Source: Rothia dentocariosa ATCC 17931 (GTDB lineage: Bacteria; Actinomycetota; Actinomycetes; Actinomycetales; Micrococcaceae). From it: 64,000 bases of DNA. The DNA lies in contig NC_014643.1 of assembly GCF_000164695.2 (NCBI RefSeq), forward strand, positions 806,001 through 870,000, written 5' to 3'. Under the pieces are notes generated by a model. It was not told the origin of the DNA. It was given only the letters and a program-made list of their open reading frames with translations, and did not search any database. Shown piece after piece: positions 17,262-25,249 of the stretch (position 1 is its first letter; each line of letters begins with the position of its first letter). A program made the position numbers and the translations under genes.

Positions 17262-17990
17262 ATGTCCCTGCTAGATTTGCTGAACCGCCGCCGTTCGGTG
17301 CGCCATTACGACGAAAACCAGCCCATTGATGCCGATGTTGTCAAAGAGTGTTTGCGGGCGGCTCAGCTGGCGCCCACAAGTTCGAATATGCAGCTGTACG
17401 AGCTCTACCACGTAACTGATCCCGCCACCCTGAATAAACTCGCCGCAGCGTGCATGCACCAACAGGCCGCCAAGACCGCGCAGCAGATGGTGGTGTTCGT
17501 AACCCGCCAGGATTTGTACCGCCGCCGTGCGAAAGCCGCACTGGAATTTGAACGCGGCAATGTTGAGCGTAACAGCCCGGCTGAGAAGCAGAAAGACCGC
17601 ATCAAGAATTGGGAAATGTACTACACCAAGGCTATGCCGCTCCTGTACGCGCGCTGCTTTGGTCTGCTGGGCGCATCCCGCGCAGCAATGGCGAATTGTG
17701 CGGGTTTGTTCGTTCCGATGATGCGTGAGGTTTCGGAGCACGATTATCGCGTGGTTGTGCACAAGAGCTGCGGCCTGGTGGCGCAGACGTTTATGCTCGC
17801 GATGACCGAGGCGGGGTACGATACCTGCCCGATGGAAGGCTTCGACAGTCACCGCGTGAAGAAACTCCTCAACCTGCCGCGCAATGTCGAGATTAACATG
17901 GTGGTTGCCTGCGGTATTCGCAAACCCGGCCACGGCATCTGGGGCGAGCGCTTCCGCCTGCCCTTCGACGAGGTTTACCGTAGGGTTTAG
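17262..17990 (+). CDS. Nitroreductase family protein
   Basis: A 242-residue FMN-dependent protein starting MSLLDLLNRRRSVRHYDENQP, with the FMN contact RRSVRHY near the N-terminus, QLAPTSSNMQLYELY as the second segment and DTCPMEGFD near residue 190. Start at 17262 is chosen because GGAAAGGAG lies 8 bases upstream; the frame extends 18 codons further up without a ribosome site. It is longer than the 15864 paralogue because of a mid-protein insertion. A DJ-1/PfpI gene follows after 32 bases and is probably co-transcribed. Confidence 0.88.
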   Translation: MSLLDLLNRRRSVRHYDENQPIDADVVKECLRAAQLAPTSSNMQLYELYHVTDPATLNKLAAACMHQQAAKTAQQMVVFVTRQDLYRRRAKAALEFERGNVERNSPAEKQKDRIKNWEMYYTKAMPLLYARCFGLLGASRAAMANCAGLFVPMMREVSEHDYRVVVHKSCGLVAQTFMLAMTEAGYDTCPMEGFDSHRVKKLLNLPRNVEINMVVACGIRKPGHGIWGERFRLPFDEVYRRV

Positions 17991-18022
17991 AGACAAGTGA
18001 GCTGAGGTTACAAGGAGTTCCC

Positions 18023-18595
18023 ATGAAAACACTTGCTGTCGTCATTCTGGATAAATTCGCCGACTGGGAACCTGCCCTGCTTGCCGCCGGGCTGCAGAGC
18101 ATCATCGGCGGGTACACAGTGCGGTGGGCGTCCGTCAATCGAGAAGTGAAAACCTCTATGGGCGGGTTGCGTGTGGAACCCGATATGACAATTCCCGAGA
18201 TTCCCTCAACTGCGGATGCGGTCATCGTCATCGGCGCGGAGGGCTCATGGCGCGCCCTGCCCGCCGAAGATTCCCAGAAGCTCGCCTCAATTCTGCGTAG
18301 TTTCAAGGATGCGGGCAAACCGGTCGGCGGTATCTGCGACGGCGCATATTTCTTGGCTTCTGCTGGCCTGCTCGACGGGCGCAGGCACACGGCTAACAGC
18401 TTTGAGGACATCAAGGATTTGCCCGCCTACACGAACCCGCATCAGTACGTAAACACCACGCGCGAGGCGGTGCGCGATAAGAACCTGGTGACCGCCAGCG
18501 GGCTGGGATTCGTTGATTTCACCTTTGAGATGCTGCATGCTCTCGGTGATATTCCTGACGCCGCCATTGAGCAGTTTAACCAGATGCTGCGATAA
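18023..18595 (+). CDS. DJ-1/PfpI family protein
   Basis: A 190-residue protein of the class I glutamine amidotransferase-like superfamily. The nucleophile elbow is GGICDGAYFLASAGLLDG, with the reactive cysteine near residue 101, and the acidic partner lies in ADAVIVIGAEGS. Related proteins are chaperones, glyoxalase-like enzymes or proteases. AAGGAG precedes the ATG, 32 bases after the nitroreductase, suggesting a redox-stress pair. Confidence 0.82.
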   Translation: MKTLAVVILDKFADWEPALLAAGLQSIIGGYTVRWASVNREVKTSMGGLRVEPDMTIPEIPSTADAVIVIGAEGSWRALPAEDSQKLASILRSFKDAGKPVGGICDGAYFLASAGLLDGRRHTANSFEDIKDLPAYTNPHQYVNTTREAVRDKNLVTASGLGFVDFTFEMLHALGDIPDAAIEQFNQMLR

Positions 18596-18649
18596 CTGCC
18601 GGGTTCATCTCAACTAGTATATTCACTCCATACAGAATACGGAGGGCGC

Positions 18650-18799
18650 ATGAAACATTCACACGATTCCGCCCCTGACGACTGGTCTTGGCTTGATGAG
18701 TTGGGGGAGCTGGACCCGAGTTTTATTGAGGCGATCCAGCAGCTACATGCCGCTCCAATCTACTATCAGATCCCGGAACGAGCACACGGTGACATATAG
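18650..18799 (+). CDS. Small acidic protein of 49 residues
   Basis: A short frame with GGAGGG just ahead of the ATG. The product is acidic and aromatic (DDWSWLDELGELDPSF, then IYYQIPERAHGDI), with no membrane segment. It resembles the C-terminal arm of a small antitoxin but no toxin follows. The next gene starts 117 bases on. Real coding status rests on the ribosome site and plausible composition only. Confidence 0.4.
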   Translation: MKHSHDSAPDDWSWLDELGELDPSFIEAIQQLHAAPIYYQIPERAHGDI

Positions 18800-18916
18800 C
18801 GGTTCCGATTATTTGCACATCCTTCATTCAGTAAATAATGCGCCTTTGGGTATATTACGTATGTTTCGAGGGTACTTTATAAGGATTTTCATTATCCCTC
18901 ATGAAAGGTGAAGAAT

Positions 18917-19351
18917 ATGGATTTTCAGTTTGAGGTCCCGCCCCAGCTGGAGCTCGGACAGCCTATCGGTTACTACCACGAGCGATTCAATAAAGACCTT
19001 TACGATTCATCATTTCATGGAAGTGAGCGTTTCATGGGTCGCGTTACTCTGGGCAACGCCGAACGCCTGGTAGATCTTGGGTTGGCTGAGGGGAAGGTTG
19101 TTCTGTTCTCCCTGCAGATCCTGGATGGTGACACCCTCAACGGCGTGAGTCTGGGGCTTTCACCGCATGAATTTCACGAAAAAATGCGCATAGAGGGCCA
19201 TGACAGTTCTATATTTTCCGAGCGCCTGATTTTCTTCGAGGATTTCCTCACCCTCGGATGCGAAGGTAAAAACATCGAATTTATCGAATGGTGGGATCGC
19301 GGATATTGGGATGACTATTCTTTCCTCGAAGAAGCATATCCGAATACATAA
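18917..19351 (+). CDS. Acidic protein of unknown function (immunity-protein-like)
   Basis: A 144-residue soluble acidic protein, starting MDFQFEVPPQLELGQP with AAAGGTG six bases upstream. It is rich in aspartate, glutamate and aromatic residues, especially at the end (EFIEWWDRGYWDDYSFLEEAY). No family is recognised. Size, acidity and isolation in an AT-rich stretch resemble orphan immunity proteins of contact-dependent toxins. That is an impression, not a match, and no toxin gene is nearby. Confidence 0.5.
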   Translation: MDFQFEVPPQLELGQPIGYYHERFNKDLYDSSFHGSERFMGRVTLGNAERLVDLGLAEGKVVLFSLQILDGDTLNGVSLGLSPHEFHEKMRIEGHDSSIFSERLIFFEDFLTLGCEGKNIEFIEWWDRGYWDDYSFLEEAYPNT

Positions 19352-19549
19352 TCTTCAGAATTATAAAATATTTAAACTGTGTCGGCATGAACCGCCATAA
19401 AATGATCGGTATATATCATCAAGAAAATATTTTTACATTAAATCCTAGAGTCAAAAAACATTCTAAAATTTAAAATAATTCAGCATCAGTGCGGCCTGCG
19501 GCAGATACAATAATTTGCCGCAGACCGCATCTGGATATCAATCTTGCCG

Positions 19550-19888
19550 CTATCCTCGCGGGGAAGCAGTAATAGCCGGATGATATTCCTCGCCAGCGAC
19601 CGCCACCTGCGTATGGTTTGATACCAGGTGTTTTGTCACCGTTTCGTTCCCGCACGCCGTTACGGTTTCATACCGGGGCTCCTGGTAGTTAATGGGAGTG
19701 TAAAACACATAGATAACACTGTGGCACCACCAGCTAGACCCCGGCCCGTGGACCGTGGCATCAATCTCAGTTCGCGGCGGAACGAGACTTGACGTGCTGG
19801 ATGCAGCATTCGCCGGAATAGCGGCACCGGCCGCAAGAACCGCGCCTGCAACCCCGGCCACCAGGGTTCGTTTGAATGACTTTTTCAT
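19550..19888 (-). CDS. Small secreted protein
   Basis: A 112-residue protein with a clear Sec signal peptide: KKSFKR, a hydrophobic core (TLVAGVAGAVLAAGAAI) and a likely cut after ANA. The mature part has two cysteines (in WWCHSV and TACGNE), probably a disulfide, and several aromatic residues. The start at 19888 is preferred because AGGCG lies 7 bases upstream; an ATG five codons earlier is possible. No family recognised. Confidence 0.65.
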   Translation of the reverse strand: MKKSFKRTLVAGVAGAVLAAGAAIPANAASSTSSLVPPRTEIDATVHGPGSSWWCHSVIYVFYTPINYQEPRYETVTACGNETVTKHLVSNHTQVAVAGEEYHPAITASPRG

Positions 19889-20637
19889 AGCGTATCGCCT
19901 CATTTCTTTCTTAATCCTGACAGTTTTGAGTATTTTTTATCCACGATTCATTAAGGTATGTGCACCACCTCCTCGCATTTAATAATGCAGAAAACCTTAA
20001 AAAATAGATATGTAAGATACTTCCTCATGATCACTTATCCGTGAATTCATGAGGTATTTTTAATGTAATTCCAGAACATTCGTCAAAACAACCTTTTTTA
20101 GATTTTTGTCAGCCTACTCTCATTCAATTCTGAGGAATTTCCCCGGATTTATTAATAAAACCCCTTCACTCCCATAATGTATTTAAAAATTTACAACAGC
20201 ATTCACGAATTTATTATTAAAGCGGATGCTCAAGAATAAGATTTTTTATTTATGTACTACACCGGTCAAGTCCATACCGACCAAAAGCCCATCTGCCAGC
20301 GCCCCACCCTCCCTGCCCCACGGCACCAGGAGGCAAGAAGCAGAACAGAAGGACGTAAGAGCACCCTTCACACTAAAGGTGATGTAAAACACTTATAGAA
20401 CGCGTGAGGATCTGCGCACTCATGGCGTCTTCATATCAGCGCCGTAGGCTTGAGAGACGACGGCAGGCGATAACAGCCCCGTCGAATCACGCAATATGTG
20501 ACAGGAAAGGCAGCTGAAATCCCGGCTGCTTCTGAACTTTCAGGCAGAACCTCACCGATCTGCGCTTTTAAGACCCCATATCATCACCGTTCAGGCGCGC
20601 ACGCGCTATGGCGGATACTCACAAAGGAAGAACCATT
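19889..20637. other. AT-rich non-coding stretch
   Basis: About 750 bases without a supportable gene. From 19.95 to 20.25 kb the DNA is markedly AT-rich (many runs of A and T) compared with flanking genes, then returns to normal composition. It must hold the promoters of the divergent secreted protein and of the GlsB-like gene. No tRNA, hairpin terminator or riboswitch could be recognised. Confidence 0.4.
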
Positions 20638-20895
20638 ATGCTTGGACTCATCGGAATGATCATTGCCGGCGCTATCATCGGCGCTCTGGCACGCCTCATC
20701 ATGCGAGGTCACCAGAACATCTCGGCACTGTGGACCGTTATCTTGGGTGCTGTTGGCGCATTCGTTGGCGGAGGGATCGCGAGCTTCTTCGGCGTTGCAG
20801 ATACTGCTGGTATCGACTGGATTCGCTGGATCCTCTCCATTATCGCCGCTATTGTAGCAATCTCCATATACCTAAGCGTAACCAAAAAGAACTAA
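20638..20895 (+). CDS. GlsB/YeaQ/YmgE family stress-response membrane protein
   Basis: An 85-residue membrane protein made of three hydrophobic helices with glycine-rich packing (LIGMIIAGAIIGALARLIM, LGAVGAFVGGGIASFFG, ILSIIAAIVAISIYL). This is the transglycosylase-associated/GlsB family, induced in envelope and general stress. The ATG at 20638 is preferred with AAAGGAAG before it. A hairpin follows, and the Asp23-type operon starts 367 bases downstream, in keeping with the glsB-gls24 association in other Gram-positives. Confidence 0.88.
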   Translation: MLGLIGMIIAGAIIGALARLIMRGHQNISALWTVILGAVGAFVGGGIASFFGVADTAGIDWIRWILSIIAAIVAISIYLSVTKKN

Positions 20896-20936
20896 TAGCC
20901 TATATTCTCGCGTCGCTTCAGCATCGCAGGAACAAA

Positions 20937-20989
20937 GCCAAGCGGGGTATGCAGAAACTATTCCCAGCTTCCGCATAGCCCGCTTTGGC
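20937..20989 (+). terminator. Hairpin after the GlsB-like gene
   Basis: GCCAAGCGGG..ATGC pairs with GCAT.GCCCGCTTTGGC, 42 bases after the stop. No T run. It probably limits read-through into the next operon; the remaining bases up to 21262 are promoter region with no clear motif. Confidence 0.5.
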
Positions 20990-21262
20990 GTATATGAGGA
21001 CTACCCGCACGATAGGCAGCTGAGCCGAGCAAACATGGGCAACAGTCGTTTTTGTACACGCTCATCAAAGCAAAGTGTTATATATCACCATTTTGATTCG
21101 TGAGGAATTCAGCGCCTCAAGCGTCTTTATAGTAGCGTCACCATCGACCGCAAGGACGGACAAAGGGCGTGGGTAGCGCCTGAACTCCCCAGCCGTCGAT
21201 GCGTGCCGCACATATCAAACATCATAATCCGCGCAGCGGAAAACACATGAAATGAGGCTCCC

Positions 21263-21745
21263 ATGAGCGATAACTCCATTCCCCAAACCGGTCAGCAGCG
21301 CGAGCGCGAAAACAACAAGGAAACCCAGCAGGATAAGACTCCTCGCGGTCCCCTACAGACTTCGCACGGTGTAACCACCATTGAAGAGAACGTTGTTGCC
21401 AAAATCGCTGGCATGGCAACCCGCGAAGTTCCCGGTGTGTACGATATGGGCAATGCCGTACGCCGTGCCTTCAGCGCCGTGACCGACCGCATCCCCAACG
21501 CCCAGACCAATGTTGCTGGCGGTATTAGCGTCCAGAAGGGCGAGACCCAGGCAGCCGTAGATGTTACCGTCGTGGTCGAATATGGAGTCTCCATTGTGGA
21601 AGTAGCCAATGCTATCCGCCGCAACATTATCGAGCAGATTGAGGGGACCACGGGGCTGGAGGTAGTAGAGGTCAATATCGACGTCACCGATGTTCATCTG
21701 CCCGACGACGATTCCACTTCCGCTGACTCTGCCGATCTCAAGTAA
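21263..21745 (+). CDS. Asp23/Gls24 family envelope stress protein, copy 1
   Basis: A 160-residue Asp23/Gls24 protein. The core domain spans residues 35-148: GVTTIEENVVAKIAGMATREVPGV, VDVTVVVEYGVSIVEVANAIRRNI and VVEVNIDVTDVHLPDD. The N-terminal 30 residues are polar. In Staphylococcus Asp23 lies under the membrane, anchored by AmaP, and is induced by alkaline shock. Here it heads a run of genes with DUF2273, another Asp23-like protein, DUF6286, AmaP and a sigma factor. Confidence 0.92.
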   Translation: MSDNSIPQTGQQRERENNKETQQDKTPRGPLQTSHGVTTIEENVVAKIAGMATREVPGVYDMGNAVRRAFSAVTDRIPNAQTNVAGGISVQKGETQAAVDVTVVVEYGVSIVEVANAIRRNIIEQIEGTTGLEVVEVNIDVTDVHLPDDDSTSADSADLK

Positions 21746-21773
21746 TTCAACGCCCCCGATCTGAGGATCTTTT

Positions 21774-21950
21774 ATGAAGACAACACACCTGGCCCTTTTG
21801 GTGGGCCTATTCCTGGGAACAATTCTTGCTTTCGGTTCCTTCGCCGACTTCATCCTGGTGGCACTGTGCGGCCTGGTTGGAACGGTGGTGGGTCTTTACC
21901 TGGAGGGCCGGGTCGATGTCCAAAGCATCCTTAATCGATGGAGGAAGTAA
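21774..21950 (+). CDS. DUF2273 small membrane protein
   Basis: A 58-residue protein with two hydrophobic segments (LALLVGLFLGTILAFGSF and LVALCGLVGTVVGLYL) and a short charged tail with EGRVDVQSIL. This matches the DUF2273 pattern, whose genes regularly sit beside Asp23. TGAGGAT precedes the ATG. Its TAA overlaps the ATG of the next gene (TAATG), so translation is coupled. Confidence 0.75.
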   Translation: MKTTHLALLVGLFLGTILAFGSFADFILVALCGLVGTVVGLYLEGRVDVQSILNRWRK

Positions 21951-22369
21951 TGACGGAGACCAATACACAGCCCGCTGCTGTCAGTGTCGAGGACTCTCAG
22001 ACAGAGAGCCCCTGGCAGGAGCAGCGCGGCGTCACCGTCATTCCCGCCCAGGTTGTTGCGCAGATCGCGGCTCAAGCTGCCTACGAGAGCGCAAATGTGG
22101 GCTCGAACGCTGGGGGGCTGCTCGGGATCGGGGCACGTCGAAATTTCCATTCACGCCCCGAGGCAAAGTGTGATCTCTACGGTCAGGTTGCTGTCCTTCA
22201 CTTAGATCTCGGCCTTACCTTCCCTACAGCACTGGTTTCAACTCTTCAACAGGTGCGTGAGCATGTGAGCCAGCGCGTCGAGTATTTCACTGGGCTGAGG
22301 GTTGAGAAGATCAACATTGAGATCTCCTGGCTCAATCCGAACAACCAGGTAAGGAGGGCTCTGCGATGA
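21950..22369 (+). CDS. Asp23/Gls24-like protein, copy 2
   Basis: A 139-residue soluble protein with a shortened, diverged Asp23/Gls24 fold: GVTVIPAQVVAQIAAQAAYE (helix 1), CDLYGQVAVLHLDLGLTFPTALVSTLQQVREHV, and the C-terminal strand LRVEKINIEISWL. GGAGGAAGTA lies immediately upstream within the previous gene. The stop overlaps the next start (ATGA). It presumably forms mixed assemblies with the other Asp23-type proteins of the operon. Confidence 0.8.
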   Translation: MTETNTQPAAVSVEDSQTESPWQEQRGVTVIPAQVVAQIAAQAAYESANVGSNAGGLLGIGARRNFHSRPEAKCDLYGQVAVLHLDLGLTFPTALVSTLQQVREHVSQRVEYFTGLRVEKINIEISWLNPNNQVRRALR

Positions 22370-22914
22370 AAGCTCCCGTACAAAATCTCATCCGGCGCCC
22401 ATCGCGGAGTTTGCCCGTCATTATCCTGGCGTTACTATTCCTCATCGTAGGAGGGCTGGGAATCTGGGCGCTGGGAAACCGTCTCCTGAACGGAGCGTGG
22501 CCGAATGGAACATCCTCAGCAGTCAGCGGGCTCGGCTCCACGATTATAGGGTCGCCAGCGGTACTCGCGGCAGCCTGCTTTGTGATCGTATGCAGTCTGT
22601 TCATGATTCTCCTGGCTCTGTGGCCGGGAGCTCCTGAACGCACTGAAGTTCTTGCAGATAACATACCCGGTCAGACAGCTATTTCACGCCGTGACCTAGC
22701 AAGGCTGGTACAAGCCCATGTCGAGCGGGTCGATGGTGTTCACAGCGCTAGGGTTCGAGTCCGTCGAACGCGCGTGAATGTGACCGTGTTCAGCGTTCTG
22801 GATGACCTCGAACCTGTGCGTCAGGCCGCACAGAAGGCAGCTGAACAGGCTATACAGACCTTGAAACCCGTCGGAACCGCACACAGCCGAGTGCGTATCC
22901 AGCACACGAGCTGA
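22366..22914 (+). CDS. DUF6286-type membrane protein
   Basis: A 182-residue protein with two transmembrane helices (about residues 18-38 and 60-85) and a cytoplasmic C-terminal domain from about 100 (ISRRDLARLVQAHVERVDGVHSA...VRVQHT pattern) resembling an Asp23-like half domain. Members occur in actinobacterial alkaline-shock clusters, as here. Start overlaps the previous stop by four bases. Confidence 0.75.
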   Translation: MKAPVQNLIRRPSRSLPVIILALLFLIVGGLGIWALGNRLLNGAWPNGTSSAVSGLGSTIIGSPAVLAAACFVIVCSLFMILLALWPGAPERTEVLADNIPGQTAISRRDLARLVQAHVERVDGVHSARVRVRRTRVNVTVFSVLDDLEPVRQAAQKAAEQAIQTLKPVGTAHSRVRIQHTS

Positions 22915-22927
22915 AAGAGAGAAAACC

Positions 22928-23578
22928 ATGCGTTCGGTATCTGGAATTCTCAATAGGATAGTCCTTGCGGTAAGCGGTTTGCTCATCGCGGTGATAGCCC
23001 TTTGGCTTATAGCTTCCGGCATGGGTGTGGGTCAGTCATGGCCCGCCCTTAACTCGGTTCTCGCCAAAGCTGATACCCGGGTCGATACCTGGGTCGGACC
23101 CCAGGCACACTGGCTGTTGCCAGCCGCCGTTATTGGGTCGGTTCTTCTTCTCGCGATTGGCTTAGTCCTGCTCATTAAGCAGGTGCCCCGTAAAGCTGCC
23201 GCATCCCCCTTACGTCTGACAGGCTCCGATGGCACACTTCTGGCCACACTCAGCCCCGATGTCATATCCCAAGCGCTTTCTGAGCGAGCCGAAGACGTTC
23301 CTGGGGTTCAGCGGTGCTCAGTATGGGTCACTGGTTCACCCAGCAACCTGTGGGTGCAGGCAACCGTCACCGTAGCAGAGAACAGCGAGGTTGCATGGAC
23401 CGTGAGCGAGCTCAGGAACCGACTTGACCACGACGTTAGTTCCTCTCTGGGAAAGCATGCTCGCCAGATCGACGTACTGCTGCGCCTAGAACAAGCCAGC
23501 AAACCCCAGAGTGCAGCCCACACTGTGGCAGGACAACACTCATTAGAGAGCGGCGGTTCTGATAACCATGACCGATGA
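22928..23578 (+). CDS. amaP: AmaP-like alkaline shock membrane anchor
   Basis: A 216-residue membrane protein with two N-terminal helices (residues 7-30 and 62-86) separated by about 30 residues, and a C-terminal cytoplasmic domain with the Asp23-related pattern (LSPDVISQALSERAEDVPGVQ..., VQATVTVAENSEVAWTVSELRNRL). In staphylococci AmaP tethers Asp23 to the membrane; order and architecture agree. The 3' end overlaps the sigma-factor start by 11 bases. Confidence 0.8.
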   Translation: MRSVSGILNRIVLAVSGLLIAVIALWLIASGMGVGQSWPALNSVLAKADTRVDTWVGPQAHWLLPAAVIGSVLLLAIGLVLLIKQVPRKAAASPLRLTGSDGTLLATLSPDVISQALSERAEDVPGVQRCSVWVTGSPSNLWVQATVTVAENSEVAWTVSELRNRLDHDVSSSLGKHARQIDVLLRLEQASKPQSAAHTVAGQHSLESGGSDNHDR

Positions 23579-24215
23579 ACAGCGCAGCAATGCAGGGCAG
23601 TCCACCGGTCCGCCCACCGAGCATGTGCCTCATCCGAACGCTGCGTCTCAGGGCAAAGACAGGTACCTGGTGCTGCGAGCTCAGGACGGTGACATTGACG
23701 CCTTCGGAAAGCTCGTCGAACGTTATCAGGGACGCCTGTTTCGCACTGCCTACATGATCGTGCGTAACCGCCACGACAGTGAGGACATCGTCCAAGAGAC
23801 CCTTGTCCAGGCGTGGCGGAGTCTTCATCTGCTTCGGGATCCTGATGCCTTCCGGGGTTGGCTCATGCGCATCTGCACTAATAAGGCCACCAGCACTATT
23901 CGTCAACTTCAGCGCCGAGCCACTGACCCTTACGATTCAGAGGGTCTTGAGAGCGCGAGCGTCCTCCCTAACACGACGTCGACAGCGACCGACGATCCGG
24001 CACAGTCCAGTGAGGTCAACGCCCAGATAGAAGCATTAGCCAAGCTGTTGGCATCCGCTCCTGAAGAGCTGCGTATCGTCTGGGTGCTTCGAGAGGTTGA
24101 TGACATGTCCTACGAGGAGATATCCCAAACCCTGAACCTAACCGAATCCACAGTCCGGGGGAGGCTGGCACGCGCCCGTTCCCTCGTCATGCGCCATATG
24201 AAGGAGTGGGAATGA
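23568..24215 (+). CDS. ECF-type RNA polymerase sigma factor
   Basis: A 215-residue sigma-70 family protein lacking regions 1 and 3. Region 2 covers about residues 40-105 (DIDAFGKLVERYQGRLFRTAYMIVRN, then DSEDIVQETLVQAWR, RGWLMRICTNKA); region 4 covers about 155-210 (APEELRIVWVLREVDDMSYEEISQTLNLTES, TVRGRLARARS). No zinc anti-sigma (CxxC/HxxxC) is encoded beside it. The gene is coupled by overlaps to amaP before and an Asp23-like gene after, so it is part of the envelope-stress operon and probably controls it. Confidence 0.93.
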   Translation: MTDEQRSNAGQSTGPPTEHVPHPNAASQGKDRYLVLRAQDGDIDAFGKLVERYQGRLFRTAYMIVRNRHDSEDIVQETLVQAWRSLHLLRDPDAFRGWLMRICTNKATSTIRQLQRRATDPYDSEGLESASVLPNTTSTATDDPAQSSEVNAQIEALAKLLASAPEELRIVWVLREVDDMSYEEISQTLNLTESTVRGRLARARSLVMRHMKEWE

Positions 24216-24748
24216 GTTCCACCACCCGCATCCCACACGCAGAACCGCGGCACACCAAGTCAGCTCAGTCTTATGAGCTTGACGAAGCCTCCACACGGGA
24301 GTACCTGCGTCTAATCGCTTCACTCCACAAAACCTGGGACACATTGGAAGCACAGTCGAGCACATCGGTGATGCCTCAGCGCCATATGATGGATGCGGTA
24401 CTCGCCGAAACGCGCCACGGTGCCCAGGTAGAGATGCCGCCGACCGACTTAGGTCCATATAGTATGTCCGAATTCTCCCTACGCGCCCTAGTGCGACGCA
24501 GTGTAGACTCCGTACCCGGAGCTCGCGCACTCAAGTCTTCCTTCAAACATGCCCCAGCCCCCGAAGGTCAGCGAGAGCTGGGGATACCGGATACGATCTT
24601 CTGCCGTATCTCTGCGCACGTTACAACCAGTAGCCTCCCCCAACTTGCTCAACAGGTTCGTGATGCTGTGCGCCAGGCGTGTTTTGAGAACCTAGAATTA
24701 TCCCCAACCGTCAATATCCACATTGAGGATCTGCACGATGACGATTAA
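24212..24748 (+). CDS. Asp23/Gls24-like protein, copy 3 (next to sigma factor)
   Basis: A 178-residue soluble protein. The N-terminal 65 residues are helical and polar (STREYLRLIASLHKTWDTLEAQ...), unlike Asp23; the C-terminal part from about residue 88 follows the Asp23 pattern (FSLRALVRRSVDSVPGARALKS, CRISAHVTTSSLPQLAQQVRDAVRQACFE, VNIHIEDL). The ATG at 24212 overlaps the sigma-factor stop (ATGA). Its position, directly after an ECF sigma, is where an anti-sigma usually lies; a regulatory role is a guess. Confidence 0.65.
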   Translation: MSSTTRIPHAEPRHTKSAQSYELDEASTREYLRLIASLHKTWDTLEAQSSTSVMPQRHMMDAVLAETRHGAQVEMPPTDLGPYSMSEFSLRALVRRSVDSVPGARALKSSFKHAPAPEGQRELGIPDTIFCRISAHVTTSSLPQLAQQVRDAVRQACFENLELSPTVNIHIEDLHDDD

Positions 24749-25073
24749 CCTCTCAGCAGCCGAATTGACTCATGTAGTCACGGCCGTTCCCGGTGTGCGC
24801 GGCATTGAACCGGGGATCGGATCCACGCTGAAAGCCATCGGCAACCGTATGAGCGGCGATCCTGCGACCGCCCGATTCGGGATCATCATCGAGTCGGGCG
24901 CGCAGAAAGTCATTATCGAGATTGGAATCGACGACTCTCGTACGGTCAAAGAAATTGTCCGTGATGTTCAAGAGGCGGTTCTGCGCTCACTGTCGCAAGC
25001 AAGTCGAGAGGGCGGCGCTTCGGGGTCAGGTTCCAAGCCTCAGGTGAGGGTGCGAATACAGTCCCTTCTCTGA
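24738..25073 (+). CDS. Asp23/Gls24-like protein, copy 4
   Basis: A 111-residue protein, last of the operon, overlapping the previous gene by 11 bases. The Asp23-like pattern is VTAVPGVRGIEPGI..., FGIIIESGAQKVIIEIGIDDSRTVKEIVRDVQEAV and C-terminal VRVRIQSLL. It lacks the polar N-terminal tail of copy 1. A short CCCTG/CAGGG hairpin lies about 25 bases after the stop. Confidence 0.7.
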   Translation: MTINLSAAELTHVVTAVPGVRGIEPGIGSTLKAIGNRMSGDPATARFGIIIESGAQKVIIEIGIDDSRTVKEIVRDVQEAVLRSLSQASREGGASGSGSKPQVRVRIQSLL

Positions 25074-25249
25074 ACACTGCGTATCGCATAACCGTCCCTG
25101 TTTCAGGGAACACATACCGCTAAGGGTATAGTCCGTTCGCCATAGATGCCGTGGGGGGCACCAGTCGATGCCTCAACGCTATGCGTAAGCTAAAAGACCG
25201 TGAAATCACTTGTCCTCAGCACCTGAATTCTGCGTAAACCCCGGAAAAA

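Noticed and set aside
17271..18032. 253-codon minus-strand frame opposite nitroreductase
   Set aside because: Antisense shadow overlapping the FMN motifs of the plus gene.
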